Assembly (NCBI GenBank): GCA_964581605.1 | Contig: CAZOPF010000016.1 | Coordinates: forward strand, 1 to 64,000 | Direction of reading: 5' to 3' | DNA length: 64,000 nt | Source of the DNA: CAADGU01 sp964581605 | GTDB lineage: Bacteria > Chloroflexota > Anaerolineae > Promineifilales > Promineifilaceae | Shown here: positions 44,490 through 53,147 of the stretch, piece after piece | Layout of the letters: the number at the start of each line of letters is the position of its first letter | Numbering within the stretch: the stretch's first letter is position 1 | Program-made: the position numbers and the translations under genes | The notes under the pieces: generated by a model | Told to the model about the DNA's origin: nothing | Seen by the model: only the letters and a program-made list of their open reading frames with translations | Databases searched by the model: none

Positions 44490-46610
44490 TCAGTTTGCCC
44501 AACCGAGGCCAATGCGATTGCGCTCTTTGTCCACGGAGAGGATGGCCACTTCCAGCACATCGCCAACGTTGAGAGTGGCGCGGCGGGGGATCTGGCTGCG
44601 GTGCAGCAGGCCATCTTGCTTGACGCCAATATCTATAAATGCACCAAAGTCCACCACGTTGCGCACCGTGCCGTTGAGCCGCATACCGGGTTGCAAATCA
44701 TCCAGCGAAAGCACATCACTGCGCAGCAGGGGGAGGGGCAAATCTTCGCGGGGGTCGCGGCCAGGGCGTATCAGTTGGGCGAAGATGTCTTGCAGGGTGG
44801 GCAGGCCGGTCCCCAATTCGGCGGCGAGGGCGGCCGTCGGTTTGAGTGCCGCCAATGCCTGTTCGCGCTGGGTGGGGGTGCTGTCTGGATTCAGGCCGAC
44901 GCGGGCGAGCAGGGCGATAGCCACGCCGTAGCTTTCGGGGTGGATGGCGCTGGCGTCCAGCGGATTGTCGCCGTTGCGGATGCGTAGGAAACCGGCCGAT
45001 TGTTCAAATGCTTTGCTGCCCAGGCCGTGTACTTTTTTGAGGGTGTCGCGGGTGGGAAAACGGCCGTGTTCGTTGCGATATTCCACCATACTTTTGGCCA
45101 GCTTGGGGCCGATGCCGGAAATGTAGGTTAGCAGGGCGGGGGAGGCGGTATTCACGTCCACGCCCACCTGGTTGACCACCGATTCCACTACCCCGGTGAG
45201 CGATTCGGAGAGCTGCTTCTGGTTCACATCGTGCTGGTACAGCCCCACGCCGATAGACTTGGGATCAATTTTCACCAGTTCGGCCAGCGGGTCCTGGGCG
45301 CGGCGGCCAATGGAGACGGCGCCGCGCAGGCTCACATCCAGGTCGGGCAACTCTTCCTTTGCCAGGGGGCTGGCGCTGTAGACGCTGGCCCCAGCTTCGT
45401 TGACCATCAGGTAGTGGACGGTGTGGATTTGCCGGGTCAGGTCGGCCACAAGCTGTTCGGTTTCGCGGGAGGCGGTGGCGTTGCCGATGGCGATGAGGGT
45501 AACGTGGTGGCGCTGCACCAACAGAGCCAGTGTTTTCAGGGCGTCGTCACGCCGGTTTTGTGGCTGGTGGGGGTAGATGGTGGCCGTTTCTAGCAGTTTG
45601 CCGGTGGGGTCTATGACGGCCGTCTTACACCCCGTTCGGTATGCCGGATCAATAGCCAGGATGGTGTGCCCGGCCAATGGCGGCTGAACGAGCAGCCCAC
45701 GCAGGTTGTCGGCGAAGACGTGGATGGCGTGGGTTTCGGCCGTTTCGGTGATGGTGCGGCGGATGTCGCGCTCGATGGCCGGGATGAGCAGGCGGTGGGT
45801 GGCGTCGTCCATTGCTTGCTGCAACTGGTCGGCCAGAGGAGAGCGGCGGTCGGGGCGGTAGCCGGTGCGCACGGCGAGTATCCAGTCTCGTTCGGGGATG
45901 TCTATGGTGACGCGCAAGATTTTTTCCGCTTCGCCGCGATTGATGGCAAGCACCTGGTACGGTTTGAGGCGGTCGAAGCGGCTTTGGAAGTCGTAGTACA
46001 GTTCATAGACACGGCGTTCGTCTTTGGCATCCTCAATTTTTTGGCAGGCCAGTGTGCCGTATTGCATTGTCTTTTCGCGCAGGGTGTGGCGGACAACGGC
46101 CGTGTCGCTGATTACCTCGGCCGCAATATCCCGTGCCCCGGCCAGGGCGTCCTCCGGCGTGGGCACGTCGTCGCTGAGGAAGGGGGTGGCAAGTTGCACG
46201 GCCGTCTGGTCAGAGTGCATTTGCGCCAGGATGAGTTGGGCTAACGGTTCCAGCCCTTTTGCGCGGGCGGCGGAGGCGCGGGTGTGCCGTTTAGGTTTGT
46301 AGGGTTGGTACAGGTCTTCGAGTTCGGTGAGGGTGGTGGCGGCCTGAATTTGGGCGGCCAGTTCGGGGGTGAGCTTTTCCTGTTCGCGGATGGTGTTGAG
46401 GATGGTCTGGCGCCGTTCGTCCAGGTTGCGTAGCCGGGTGAGGTGGTCGCTGATGGTGCGGATTTGCTCTTCGTCCAGGCTGCCAGTGGCTTCTTTGCGG
46501 TAGCGGGCGACAAAGGGGATGGTATTGCCGTGATCAAGCAGTTCGATGACGGCCGTGACCTGGCTAACTTTCACTTTCAAAAAGGGGGCAATCTGGTCTG
46601 CGTGTGTCAT
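44490..46610 (-). CDS. tex: RNA-binding transcription accessory protein Tex
   Basis: 706 aa. Tex domain order: N-terminal HTH-like region (LKVKVSQVTAVIELLDHGNT, PFVARYRKEATGSLDEEQIR), YqgF-like RNase H fold (AIDPAYRTGCKTAVIDPTGK), HhH region (TYISGIGPKLAKSMVEYRNE), and a C-terminal S1 domain (GMRLNGTVRNVVDFGAFIDI). It binds nucleic acid and influences transcription and translation. The start is the ATG at 46610; upstream in-frame sequence is low-complexity. A TATAAT sits 7 nt ahead of the ATG. Confidence 0.95.
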   Translation of the reverse strand: MTHADQIAPFLKVKVSQVTAVIELLDHGNTIPFVARYRKEATGSLDEEQIRTISDHLTRLRNLDERRQTILNTIREQEKLTPELAAQIQAATTLTELEDLYQPYKPKRHTRASAARAKGLEPLAQLILAQMHSDQTAVQLATPFLSDDVPTPEDALAGARDIAAEVISDTAVVRHTLREKTMQYGTLACQKIEDAKDERRVYELYYDFQSRFDRLKPYQVLAINRGEAEKILRVTIDIPERDWILAVRTGYRPDRRSPLADQLQQAMDDATHRLLIPAIERDIRRTITETAETHAIHVFADNLRGLLVQPPLAGHTILAIDPAYRTGCKTAVIDPTGKLLETATIYPHQPQNRRDDALKTLALLVQRHHVTLIAIGNATASRETEQLVADLTRQIHTVHYLMVNEAGASVYSASPLAKEELPDLDVSLRGAVSIGRRAQDPLAELVKIDPKSIGVGLYQHDVNQKQLSESLTGVVESVVNQVGVDVNTASPALLTYISGIGPKLAKSMVEYRNEHGRFPTRDTLKKVHGLGSKAFEQSAGFLRIRNGDNPLDASAIHPESYGVAIALLARVGLNPDSTPTQREQALAALKPTAALAAELGTGLPTLQDIFAQLIRPGRDPREDLPLPLLRSDVLSLDDLQPGMRLNGTVRNVVDFGAFIDIGVKQDGLLHRSQIPRRATLNVGDVLEVAILSVDKERNRIGLGWAN

Positions 46611-46617
46611 GGGGCGA

Positions 46618-46623
46618 ATTATA
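46618..46623 (-). promoter_or_regulatory. TATAAT box 7 nt before tex ATG (leaderless promoter)
   Basis: On the minus strand TATAAT is followed by TCGCCCC and the ATG. The normal start of transcription would fall on or beside the ATG, giving a leaderless mRNA; no ribosome-binding site is present. Confidence 0.6.
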
Positions 46624-46639
46624 GCGGGGAAGGGGGCGG

Positions 46640-46725
46640 GCGGCAGGTGGCAAGTTGCAAGTGGCAGGTGGCAGGTCGCAGATGGCAAGTTGCAAGTTGC
46701 TTGTGGCAAGTGGCCGGTCGAAGGT
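46640..46725. repeat. Low-complexity GGCAGGTGGCAAGTTGCAAG repeats
   Basis: Tandem, drifting units of GGCAGGT, GGCAAGT and TGCAAGT type upstream of tex. Codes for nothing convincing; it resembles the other unstable intergenic repeats. Confidence 0.7.
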
Positions 46726-46795
46726 AATTTAACGATGGGTCAACGGTTTGGGTCTATGCTGGCGGCAGATTGTTTTGCAGGGACGATTAAAAATT

Positions 46796-46866
46796 GGACG
46801 CGGACGAACGCAGATGACGCGGATTTTCCCGATTTTATTGGTGTTTGTCCGTGTTCGTCCGCGTCC
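46796..46866. repeat. 14-bp inverted repeat GGACGCGGACGAAC
   Basis: 46796-46809 and 46853-46866 are perfect reverse complements with a 43-nt AT-richer middle. A palindromic non-coding element just ahead of the 46888 gene; could be a small mobile repeat. Confidence 0.65.
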
Positions 46867-46887
46867 TATTAACGAAGGAAGTTTGTA

Positions 46888-47517
46888 ATGGAAAGCTATT
46901 TGATCTCAGGACAGCCACAAGGGGTCATGTTACATGCCGTTGTCACGACGGCCGTTGGCGATGATTACGGCCGCCAGATGTTGACGGCGATGTTTGCAGA
47001 AGTGAATGCGGCGTTTGCGCAGACGGCGCGGTTGTTGTCGCCGTATGAGATGCACATGGCGGCGTTTCATCTGCGGCTGTTGCAGGAGGAGTTGCTCAAG
47101 TCACCGGCAGACGGCCGCCCCAGTGCCGACATTTTGATGCTGGCGGCGACATGGCTGCTGGCGCGGGTGCGCGGGTTTGCGCCAGACCTGAGCCGGTTGC
47201 TCTTTTCGGTAGTGGCGGCAGAAGTCATTAGCCGGGCGGGGGAGACGGCCGTGACCTGGCTGGAAAACCGGGCGGCCAATTATGAGGCGGAGGGCCAGCG
47301 GCTGAATCTGGTGCAACTGCGTCATGGATTGGCCCATTTTGCGGAGAGTGATCTACGGGAATTGTGTAGCGACGTGGGCCTGGTGTATGACCAGCTTTAC
47401 GGCCACAGTAAAAGCGAGAAGGCGCAGGAGATGGTGGCCTGTGCGGTGTGCTACGGCCGTGTGCTGGAACTGGCGGCGCGTTGTCTGGAGCGACGGCCGT
47501 ATAGTGGGAAAAATTGA
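46888..47517 (+). CDS. Orphan protein with C-terminal bacterial death-like effector-associated domain
   Basis: 209 aa. The first about 130 residues are helical and unrecognised. The C-terminal about 65 residues (LRHGLAHFAESDLRELCSDV, then GLVYDQLYGHSKSEKAQEMV and LELAARCLERRPY) match the pattern of effector-associated domains: a FSxxELRxLCxxLG-like helix, a YxxLxGxxKxxKA turn, and a closing RRxRLxEL-like helix. Such death-like adaptor domains recruit effectors in bacterial NTPase-based conflict systems. No partner is next to it. The start ATG has AAGGAAG upstream. Confidence 0.72.
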   Translation: MESYLISGQPQGVMLHAVVTTAVGDDYGRQMLTAMFAEVNAAFAQTARLLSPYEMHMAAFHLRLLQEELLKSPADGRPSADILMLAATWLLARVRGFAPDLSRLLFSVVAAEVISRAGETAVTWLENRAANYEAEGQRLNLVQLRHGLAHFAESDLRELCSDVGLVYDQLYGHSKSEKAQEMVACAVCYGRVLELAARCLERRPYSGKN

Positions 47518-47535
47518 CCGTTGTTCATGGTAAGC

Positions 47536-47575
47536 AAAAAGGCGCATGGCAACACGCCATGCGCCTCTTTTTCTT
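47536..47575. terminator. Bidirectional intrinsic terminator
   Basis: AGGCGCATGGC (47540-47550) pairs with 47556-47566 around AACAC, with an A-run on the left and CTTTTTCT on the right. It lies between two convergent genes and serves both. Confidence 0.88.
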
Positions 47576-47578
47576 GCT

Positions 47579-50482
47579 TTATGGTTTGCTGATGAGGGGC
47601 AGATAGAGAGTGCTGAAGTGGGTCAGGCCGTAAAGGGTGGTGGTGCCGCTTTCTTCATTGGCGACTGCCAGCAGCGGCTGCCCGGTAGGGCTGTTGGCCG
47701 CACTGATGAAATGCAAGCCTTCCGGCGCCAGGTCTGTTTCTGGCAACCGTTGGTAGCTGACGAAGATGGGTTGGTGTGGGTTGGTGATGTCGTAGACGAT
47801 AATACCACCAGTGCGTTCAAAGCCGATGAAGGCGTAGGTACGGCCGTGAATCTCGCCCAATGTCAGCGCTTCCGGTTCTGGCCCTTTGTCGTCGCTGCGG
47901 CTGTCGAAGGTGTCTGTGAGGCCGTTTGAATTGAAGATGTCGGGGGCCAGAACGGCCGTAATCTCTTCAAAATCTGCGCCGCCGTCAAACACCAGGTTGC
48001 CAAATTCATCCCAAATGGTGAAGGAGCGCGCGCCATAGCTGTATAGCACATCAAAGTCGCCATCGCCATCCAGGTCGCCAAACTGGTCAGAGGTTTTCAA
48101 CCGCCCCATGTTTTCATCAGCCAGCAATATGGCCGTGCTGGTGAACATGGTGCCCAACAACACGGAATCATCCACCGCCAGGTCGCTCATGCGGTTATCT
48201 TCTGAAAAGCCATCATAGTCGCGGGCATCCCCTTCATTAGCCGTGATGTAAAAGGTATTGGTTCCAACATGGTAAGCGGCCACGCTATCGGGCTGATACA
48301 TGCCCAAGGTGGGCCAGCTTTGCAGGTTAATGCCGTCGTCCCGGTCGCTGGCGTCCAGCATGTTGCCGCCGTCAAAGGGGATGATGCCCAATGTGGGCAT
48401 GCCAGGATTTGGATTGAGGGGGGCCGTGCCATCACCGGCAATGGGTTCATCCAGCAGGCCAAAATCATTGTCGTTTAGAACCGCCAGACGGCCGTCTGGC
48501 AGCAGCGCCAGCCCTTCCGGTTTGTCACCAGCCAGGTAGCCCAATGAGGGCAAATTGGTCACCTTGCGTTTGAAAACAGGTTGGATGCCAAGCGCCAGGA
48601 GGTCGTCTGGGGTTTGTTGTTCCAATGTGCCGCCGAGCAGGGAAGTGACGCCGGGCATGCCCATCGTGGGGGTAGTAAAGGTCAGGACATTGGTGGCGCC
48701 TTTCAGGTCAATCTCAAAGATGAACTTTTTGCCAAAACTTTCGCTGGATGAATCACGTTCGATGACAAAGAAACGGCCGTTGCCCGCATACACCGCATCG
48801 CCAATTTTATCTACCACCGAATCACGGTAATCTACCCCTTCCAGCAAATAGACATACTCCGCTACCGGATCGCCAGTTGTTGTATCAACTGCCAGGATGC
48901 GGATGACCTGGGAGTTGGTGGAGGTGGGCACATCTGGATTAGCCAGGGGGGATTGGATGAAGGCGTAGAGCAAGCCGTCGTCTGCATTGAGGGCCACTGC
49001 CTCGAAGCCACGATTGGCGCGGCGGCTGGAATAAACGGCGGGCAGCGTTTCATTACCGTAGTCGCCCGGTGTGCCTCCGCCCATGACGGCCGTACCCTCC
49101 GGCACCAGCCGCGCCACCAACACACCATCCGCATCAAAGTGATAAATCGCCGGGCGGTATTCGTCCACCATCCAGAAGTGGCCGTTAGGAGCAACGACAA
49201 TCCCTTCCAGGTCTGCGCCAAAGGGGTCATAGGGCAGCGGGTCAAGGAAGAGGTCCACAGGCGTTTCGTCTACGCCAGGGATATTGGGCAGGCCGGTGAT
49301 GGGCGTGACGCCATCCTCGCGGGTGAGCATGATTTGTTCGGTGATAGTTAGTTCGCCGGCGGGCGTTAATTCAAAGCGAACAACCCGCGCCTGATAATCT
49401 GGCAAGACAAACGGCCGATTGCCATTAGTCGTTGCGCCATTAGGCCCTCGATCGGGTAGGGTAACAAACTGCATATGGCCGTTACCGCTATTGATGCCTT
49501 CATACCACAGACCGGAGAATCCACCCAGGTAAATGGTCTGGCTCATGGGGGTCATGCCTAACACAGGCAGGTTGGTGAAGGGGTATTGGGTCAGCAAGGG
49601 TTCGCCCCGCAGATGGTCTTTGTAGCCCAGCGGCAGCACATCTTCTACGGTGGCGGTGGCAATGTCTATAACGGCGAAGGCGTTGTTTTCTTGCAGGGTG
49701 ACAAAGGCGATGGTGTTGTCTGGTGAGACGGCAATGTATTCTGGTTCCAGGTCTTGGGCGGCGCTGGCGTTGGGGCCGTAGATGCGGATGCCGCGCTGGC
49801 GCAGTTCTTCTTCACGGCCGTTGAAAGCGGTGAAGTCGGCGTTGACGGCCGTCGCCGCAGCCACCCCACCGCTCATATCTACAATGGTCACGCTACCTTC
49901 GGGGTCTACCAGGTAGTCGTCATCTGGTTCGCCCTCGTTAGCGGCCAGGACATAGTTGCCATCGTGGCTGAATGTGACCATATCAGGTAGTGCGCCCGCC
50001 GATACCTGCTGGAGGTAGCCGCCGTTAGCGTCAAAGAATACGATGAGACCGGGGTCTTGGGCAGGGTCGGCTTGAACGGCCGCTGCCAGGATACCGGTAG
50101 TGGCGTCGTAGCGGTAGAACTCTATGCTGTTGACGCCGCCGCCATAGGGGGTGATGGCGATGGTAAATTCCAGGGTGGGCGTGAGCGGGTTACTCACATC
50201 CAATACGTCAATGGTGGGCGCATGGGCATTGACCACAAAGAGGCGTTGGGTTTCGGGGTCGTGGGTGACTATTTCGGCGGCGCTTTCACCGCTAACGCCG
50301 GAGTCGTATGTGCCGAGGGGTTCTAACAGCAGGGTATCGGTGGGCGTGGGCGCACCTTGGGTCTGGTTGTTGGCGGCAGCGGCCATGCCTGACCGGGCAG
50401 TGAGCAGGGTGATTAGTAAAAAGAGGGTGAGGGTGGCAACGGCCGTTAGCCCCCACAGGTAATGAAGTCGCTTCCAATTCAT
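47579..50482 (-). CDS. Secreted choice-of-anchor I protein with inserted esterase/phytase-like domain
   Basis: 967 aa. N-terminal membrane/signal segment (YLWGLTAVATLTLFLLITLL). A choice-of-anchor I propeller begins near residue 45 (SGVSGESAAEIVTHDP, VSPDNTIAFVTLQENNAFAV), is interrupted by a phytase-like esterase propeller (GGFSGLWYEG, the FGADLEGIVVAPNGHFWMVD segment, KPEGLALLPDGRLAVLND), and resumes with FYITANEGDARDYDGFSED and PEALTLGEIHGRTYAFIGFE. It ends STLYLPLISKP. Start ATG 50482 has AAGGAG upstream. It is an extracellular, probably phosphate-related protein; enzymatic activity is not shown. Confidence 0.82.
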   Translation of the reverse strand: MNWKRLHYLWGLTAVATLTLFLLITLLTARSGMAAAANNQTQGAPTPTDTLLLEPLGTYDSGVSGESAAEIVTHDPETQRLFVVNAHAPTIDVLDVSNPLTPTLEFTIAITPYGGGVNSIEFYRYDATTGILAAAVQADPAQDPGLIVFFDANGGYLQQVSAGALPDMVTFSHDGNYVLAANEGEPDDDYLVDPEGSVTIVDMSGGVAAATAVNADFTAFNGREEELRQRGIRIYGPNASAAQDLEPEYIAVSPDNTIAFVTLQENNAFAVIDIATATVEDVLPLGYKDHLRGEPLLTQYPFTNLPVLGMTPMSQTIYLGGFSGLWYEGINSGNGHMQFVTLPDRGPNGATTNGNRPFVLPDYQARVVRFELTPAGELTITEQIMLTREDGVTPITGLPNIPGVDETPVDLFLDPLPYDPFGADLEGIVVAPNGHFWMVDEYRPAIYHFDADGVLVARLVPEGTAVMGGGTPGDYGNETLPAVYSSRRANRGFEAVALNADDGLLYAFIQSPLANPDVPTSTNSQVIRILAVDTTTGDPVAEYVYLLEGVDYRDSVVDKIGDAVYAGNGRFFVIERDSSSESFGKKFIFEIDLKGATNVLTFTTPTMGMPGVTSLLGGTLEQQTPDDLLALGIQPVFKRKVTNLPSLGYLAGDKPEGLALLPDGRLAVLNDNDFGLLDEPIAGDGTAPLNPNPGMPTLGIIPFDGGNMLDASDRDDGINLQSWPTLGMYQPDSVAAYHVGTNTFYITANEGDARDYDGFSEDNRMSDLAVDDSVLLGTMFTSTAILLADENMGRLKTSDQFGDLDGDGDFDVLYSYGARSFTIWDEFGNLVFDGGADFEEITAVLAPDIFNSNGLTDTFDSRSDDKGPEPEALTLGEIHGRTYAFIGFERTGGIIVYDITNPHQPIFVSYQRLPETDLAPEGLHFISAANSPTGQPLLAVANEESGTTTLYGLTHFSTLYLPLISKP

Positions 50483-50713
50483 ATCGTTCTCCTTATCCTT
50501 GAATCTATTGATGTGGTCAGGCGCATCAGCCAGGAAGCAAGGCAAACTGTTCCGGCCGTCAACACCTGTTCCGGCTATGATAAGGAGCGGGTATTAAGGG
50601 GAAGTCAACAGCATGTTAATGGATTAGTTAACAGACGGCTAAAGTTTGGTTAACAGGCAGGAGAAGTCAAGACCTGAACGGTTGAACAGCTAACCACCTG
50701 ACCACATAAGCAC

Positions 50714-50719
50714 TATAAT
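50714..50719 (+). promoter_or_regulatory. TATAAT box 6 nt before D-aminoacylase ATG (leaderless promoter)
   Basis: TATAAT, then ACCGCC and the ATG at 50726. Spacing implies transcription from the A of ATG. No ribosome-binding site; -35 is weak. Confidence 0.6.
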
Positions 50720-50725
50720 ACCGCC

Positions 50726-52270
50726 ATGTTTGATATCCTGATTCGTGGCGGCGAGGTGATTGACGGCCGTAACCACCCCCGTTATTTCGCTGATATAGGC
50801 ATTCAAGGGGATCGGGTGACGGCCGTCGGCAATTTACAGGATGCCACCGCCGCCCAGATGCTGGACGCTACCGGCCACTTCGTCGCCCCCGGTTTTATTG
50901 ACGCCCATACCCATTCCGACGGCTGGCTGCGCCAGGAGCCACACCAAATCGCCAAGACCAGCCAGGGCTTCACCACCGAATTCCTCATGCTGGACGGCAT
51001 CTCCTACGCCCCCGTGAATGAACTCACCTGGCGGGAATGGATACAGTACCTGCGCCCGCTCAACGGCCTGCAACTGAGCGACTACACTGGCTGGCGCACC
51101 ATTGGCGATTATATGGGGGGGCTGCACGGCCGTACTGCCCAAAACGTCGCCACCTTCATCCCCTATGCCAACGTGCGCACCCTGGCCTGCGGCTTTGGCC
51201 AGCGCCTCCCCGACGACTTCCAACAATACGAAATCAAACGGCTCATTCAGCAAGGCATGGAAGAGGGCGCATTGGGGCTTTCCACCGGGCTGGATTACGT
51301 GGATGAATGTTTCGCCACCACCGCCGAACTGGTGGCAGCTTGCCGCATGATGGCCCCGCACGGTATCTACGTCACCCACGTTCGCTACAACCTGGGCACA
51401 CTCGCTGGCGTGCAAGAAGCGGTCCACATTGGGCGGCAGGCGGGTGTGCCCGTGCATATCTCCCACCTCAAAGCCAACGACCCCGCCGAAGCCGCCGCCA
51501 TCCTCCACTACCTGGACACCGTCGCCGTCAACGAAGTGGACTTCTCTTTTGATGTCTACCCCTATCTGCCCAGCTCCACTATGCTCCAATACCTGCTGCC
51601 CCATGAAGTTTTCCGCGAGGGACCCCTGGCTGCTCTGCCCAAACTGACTGACCCCGGCTTGCGTGCCCGCTTCGGCCGTGCCCTGCAAGACACGCCCCTG
51701 GAAAAAGTACGCATCGCCTGGGTCGCCAGCCGTGCCAACGCCCATTGGCAAGGCCACACCCTGGCGGAGTACATCGCCGCCACCCACCAATCCCCCGCCG
51801 ACGCGCTCTGCGACCTGCTCATCAGCGAAGGCATGGCGGTGCTGCTGGTCTTCCACCTGGGGGATGATGAACGAGTGGCGCCTTTCCTGGCGCACGGCCG
51901 TTACCTGATGGGCAGCGACGGCATTTATTTCCCCGACGGCCGTATCCATCCCCGGCAATACGGCTCGGCTGCCCGGCTGCTCGGTTGGGGCGTGCGCGAA
52001 AAGGGGTTGTTTTCCTGGGAAACGGCCGTTCACAAGATGACCGGTTTCCCCGCCGCCCAGTTTGGCCTGGCAAACCGGGGCGTCATCGCCGAAGGCCACT
52101 TTGCCGATCTGGTCATCTTCAACCCCCACACTATCGCTGACCGGGCCACCTACGAACGGCCGTATGAACTGGCGGTGGGGGTGCAGGCGGTATTGGTGAA
52201 CGGCCGTGTCATTCTGCAAAACGGCCAGCCCACCCCCGAAACGCCAGGGCGATTTTTGGAGGGAAAGTGA
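50726..52270 (+). CDS. N-acyl-D-amino-acid deacylase (D-aminoacylase family amidohydrolase)
   Basis: 514 aa, normal for the family. Amidohydrolase signature FVAPGFIDAHTHSDGWL (zinc His pair), a catalytic-site region ALGLSTGLDYVDECFATTAE with the family Cys, THVRYN and VHISHLKAN metal-ligand segments, and GSDGIYFP with the catalytic Asp. C-terminal beta-sandwich (GVIAEGHFADLVIFNPHTIA). It hydrolyses N-acyl-D-amino acids or D-peptide-like amides in the cytoplasm; the precise substrate is unknown. A leaderless start is likely. Confidence 0.9.
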   Translation: MFDILIRGGEVIDGRNHPRYFADIGIQGDRVTAVGNLQDATAAQMLDATGHFVAPGFIDAHTHSDGWLRQEPHQIAKTSQGFTTEFLMLDGISYAPVNELTWREWIQYLRPLNGLQLSDYTGWRTIGDYMGGLHGRTAQNVATFIPYANVRTLACGFGQRLPDDFQQYEIKRLIQQGMEEGALGLSTGLDYVDECFATTAELVAACRMMAPHGIYVTHVRYNLGTLAGVQEAVHIGRQAGVPVHISHLKANDPAEAAAILHYLDTVAVNEVDFSFDVYPYLPSSTMLQYLLPHEVFREGPLAALPKLTDPGLRARFGRALQDTPLEKVRIAWVASRANAHWQGHTLAEYIAATHQSPADALCDLLISEGMAVLLVFHLGDDERVAPFLAHGRYLMGSDGIYFPDGRIHPRQYGSAARLLGWGVREKGLFSWETAVHKMTGFPAAQFGLANRGVIAEGHFADLVIFNPHTIADRATYERPYELAVGVQAVLVNGRVILQNGQPTPETPGRFLEGK

Positions 52271-52344
52271 TTGGGCAATTGGATAATTACCCCATTACAT
52301 TCTGTAACCCCCACGTAACATTTTCCGATTAAAACAGAGGCAGC

Positions 52345-53067
52345 ATGGTACTCAATCAACGATTAACCCAATTTGGCGATATTTTAGTGGTGGATGATGA
52401 AGCGTCGGTGGTGGAAGTGGTAAGTTTGTATTTGCAGCGCGAAGGTTTCACGGTGCGGGTGGCGCGAGACGGCCGTGCCGCCATCAATACCATCCGCGAG
52501 CAGTTACCCGCCCTTGTTGTTCTGGATGTGATGCTGCCGGAAATTGACGGCATGGAGATCATGCGCCGCCTGCGCGCCGACCCCACCGCCAACGTGCCCG
52601 TCATCCTGCTCACCGCCCGCCAGCAAGAGATTGACCGCATCTACGGCCTGGAACTGGGCGCAGATGATTACGTGACCAAACCGTTCTCCCCGGCCGAACT
52701 GGTTTCCAGAGTCAAGGCGGTGTTGCGGCGTACACATGGGCAAACGGAGCCCGAGGGGGGGGAACGGCCGTATCACTTCCCCCATCTCACCATTGACCCC
52801 AAAACCCGCCTCGTCACCGTGCGTGGTGAAACGGTTGAATTGACGGCTACCGAGTTTAACCTGCTTTACTTCATGGCCGCCCACCCCCGGCAGGTCTTCA
52901 AACGCGACCAACTGCTAGAGCGTGTCTGGGGTTTTTCTGAATACGTAGACCCCAGCACCGTCACCGTCCACATCCGCCGCCTGCGCGAAAAGATAGAAGC
53001 CGACCCCAGCAACCCAATCTGGCTGCTCACCGTCTGGGGCGTGGGCTATAAATTTGACCCTGGGTAG
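52345..53067 (+). CDS. OmpR/PhoB-family response regulator
   Basis: 240 aa. Receiver (ILVVDDEASVVEVVSLYL; phospho-acceptor Asp61; Lys112 in YVTKPFSP) and a C-terminal winged helix (FNLLYFMAAHPRQVFKRDQL, then TVHIRRLREKIEADPSNP). It pairs with the histidine kinase encoded next and could control the HtrA-like protease. The 74-bp leader holds an octamer remnant and CCGATTAAAACAGAGG before the ATG. Confidence 0.95.
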   Translation: MVLNQRLTQFGDILVVDDEASVVEVVSLYLQREGFTVRVARDGRAAINTIREQLPALVVLDVMLPEIDGMEIMRRLRADPTANVPVILLTARQQEIDRIYGLELGADDYVTKPFSPAELVSRVKAVLRRTHGQTEPEGGERPYHFPHLTIDPKTRLVTVRGETVELTATEFNLLYFMAAHPRQVFKRDQLLERVWGFSEYVDPSTVTVHIRRLREKIEADPSNPIWLLTVWGVGYKFDPG

Positions 53068-53070
53068 TGA

Positions 53071-53145
53071 AGAGGTAATTGAGTAATTGGATAATTACAC
53101 AGTTACCCAATTACTCAATTACCCACTCACCCACTCACCTATTTA
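53071..53145. repeat. Octamer hairpin repeat between regulator and kinase
   Basis: GTAATTGA/GTAATTGG units on the left, then ACCCAATT and ACTCAATT units and ACCCACTC units on the right, able to form a stem. Same family as elsewhere. The histidine kinase ATG follows directly without a ribosome-binding site. Confidence 0.78.
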
Positions 53146-53147
53146 CT

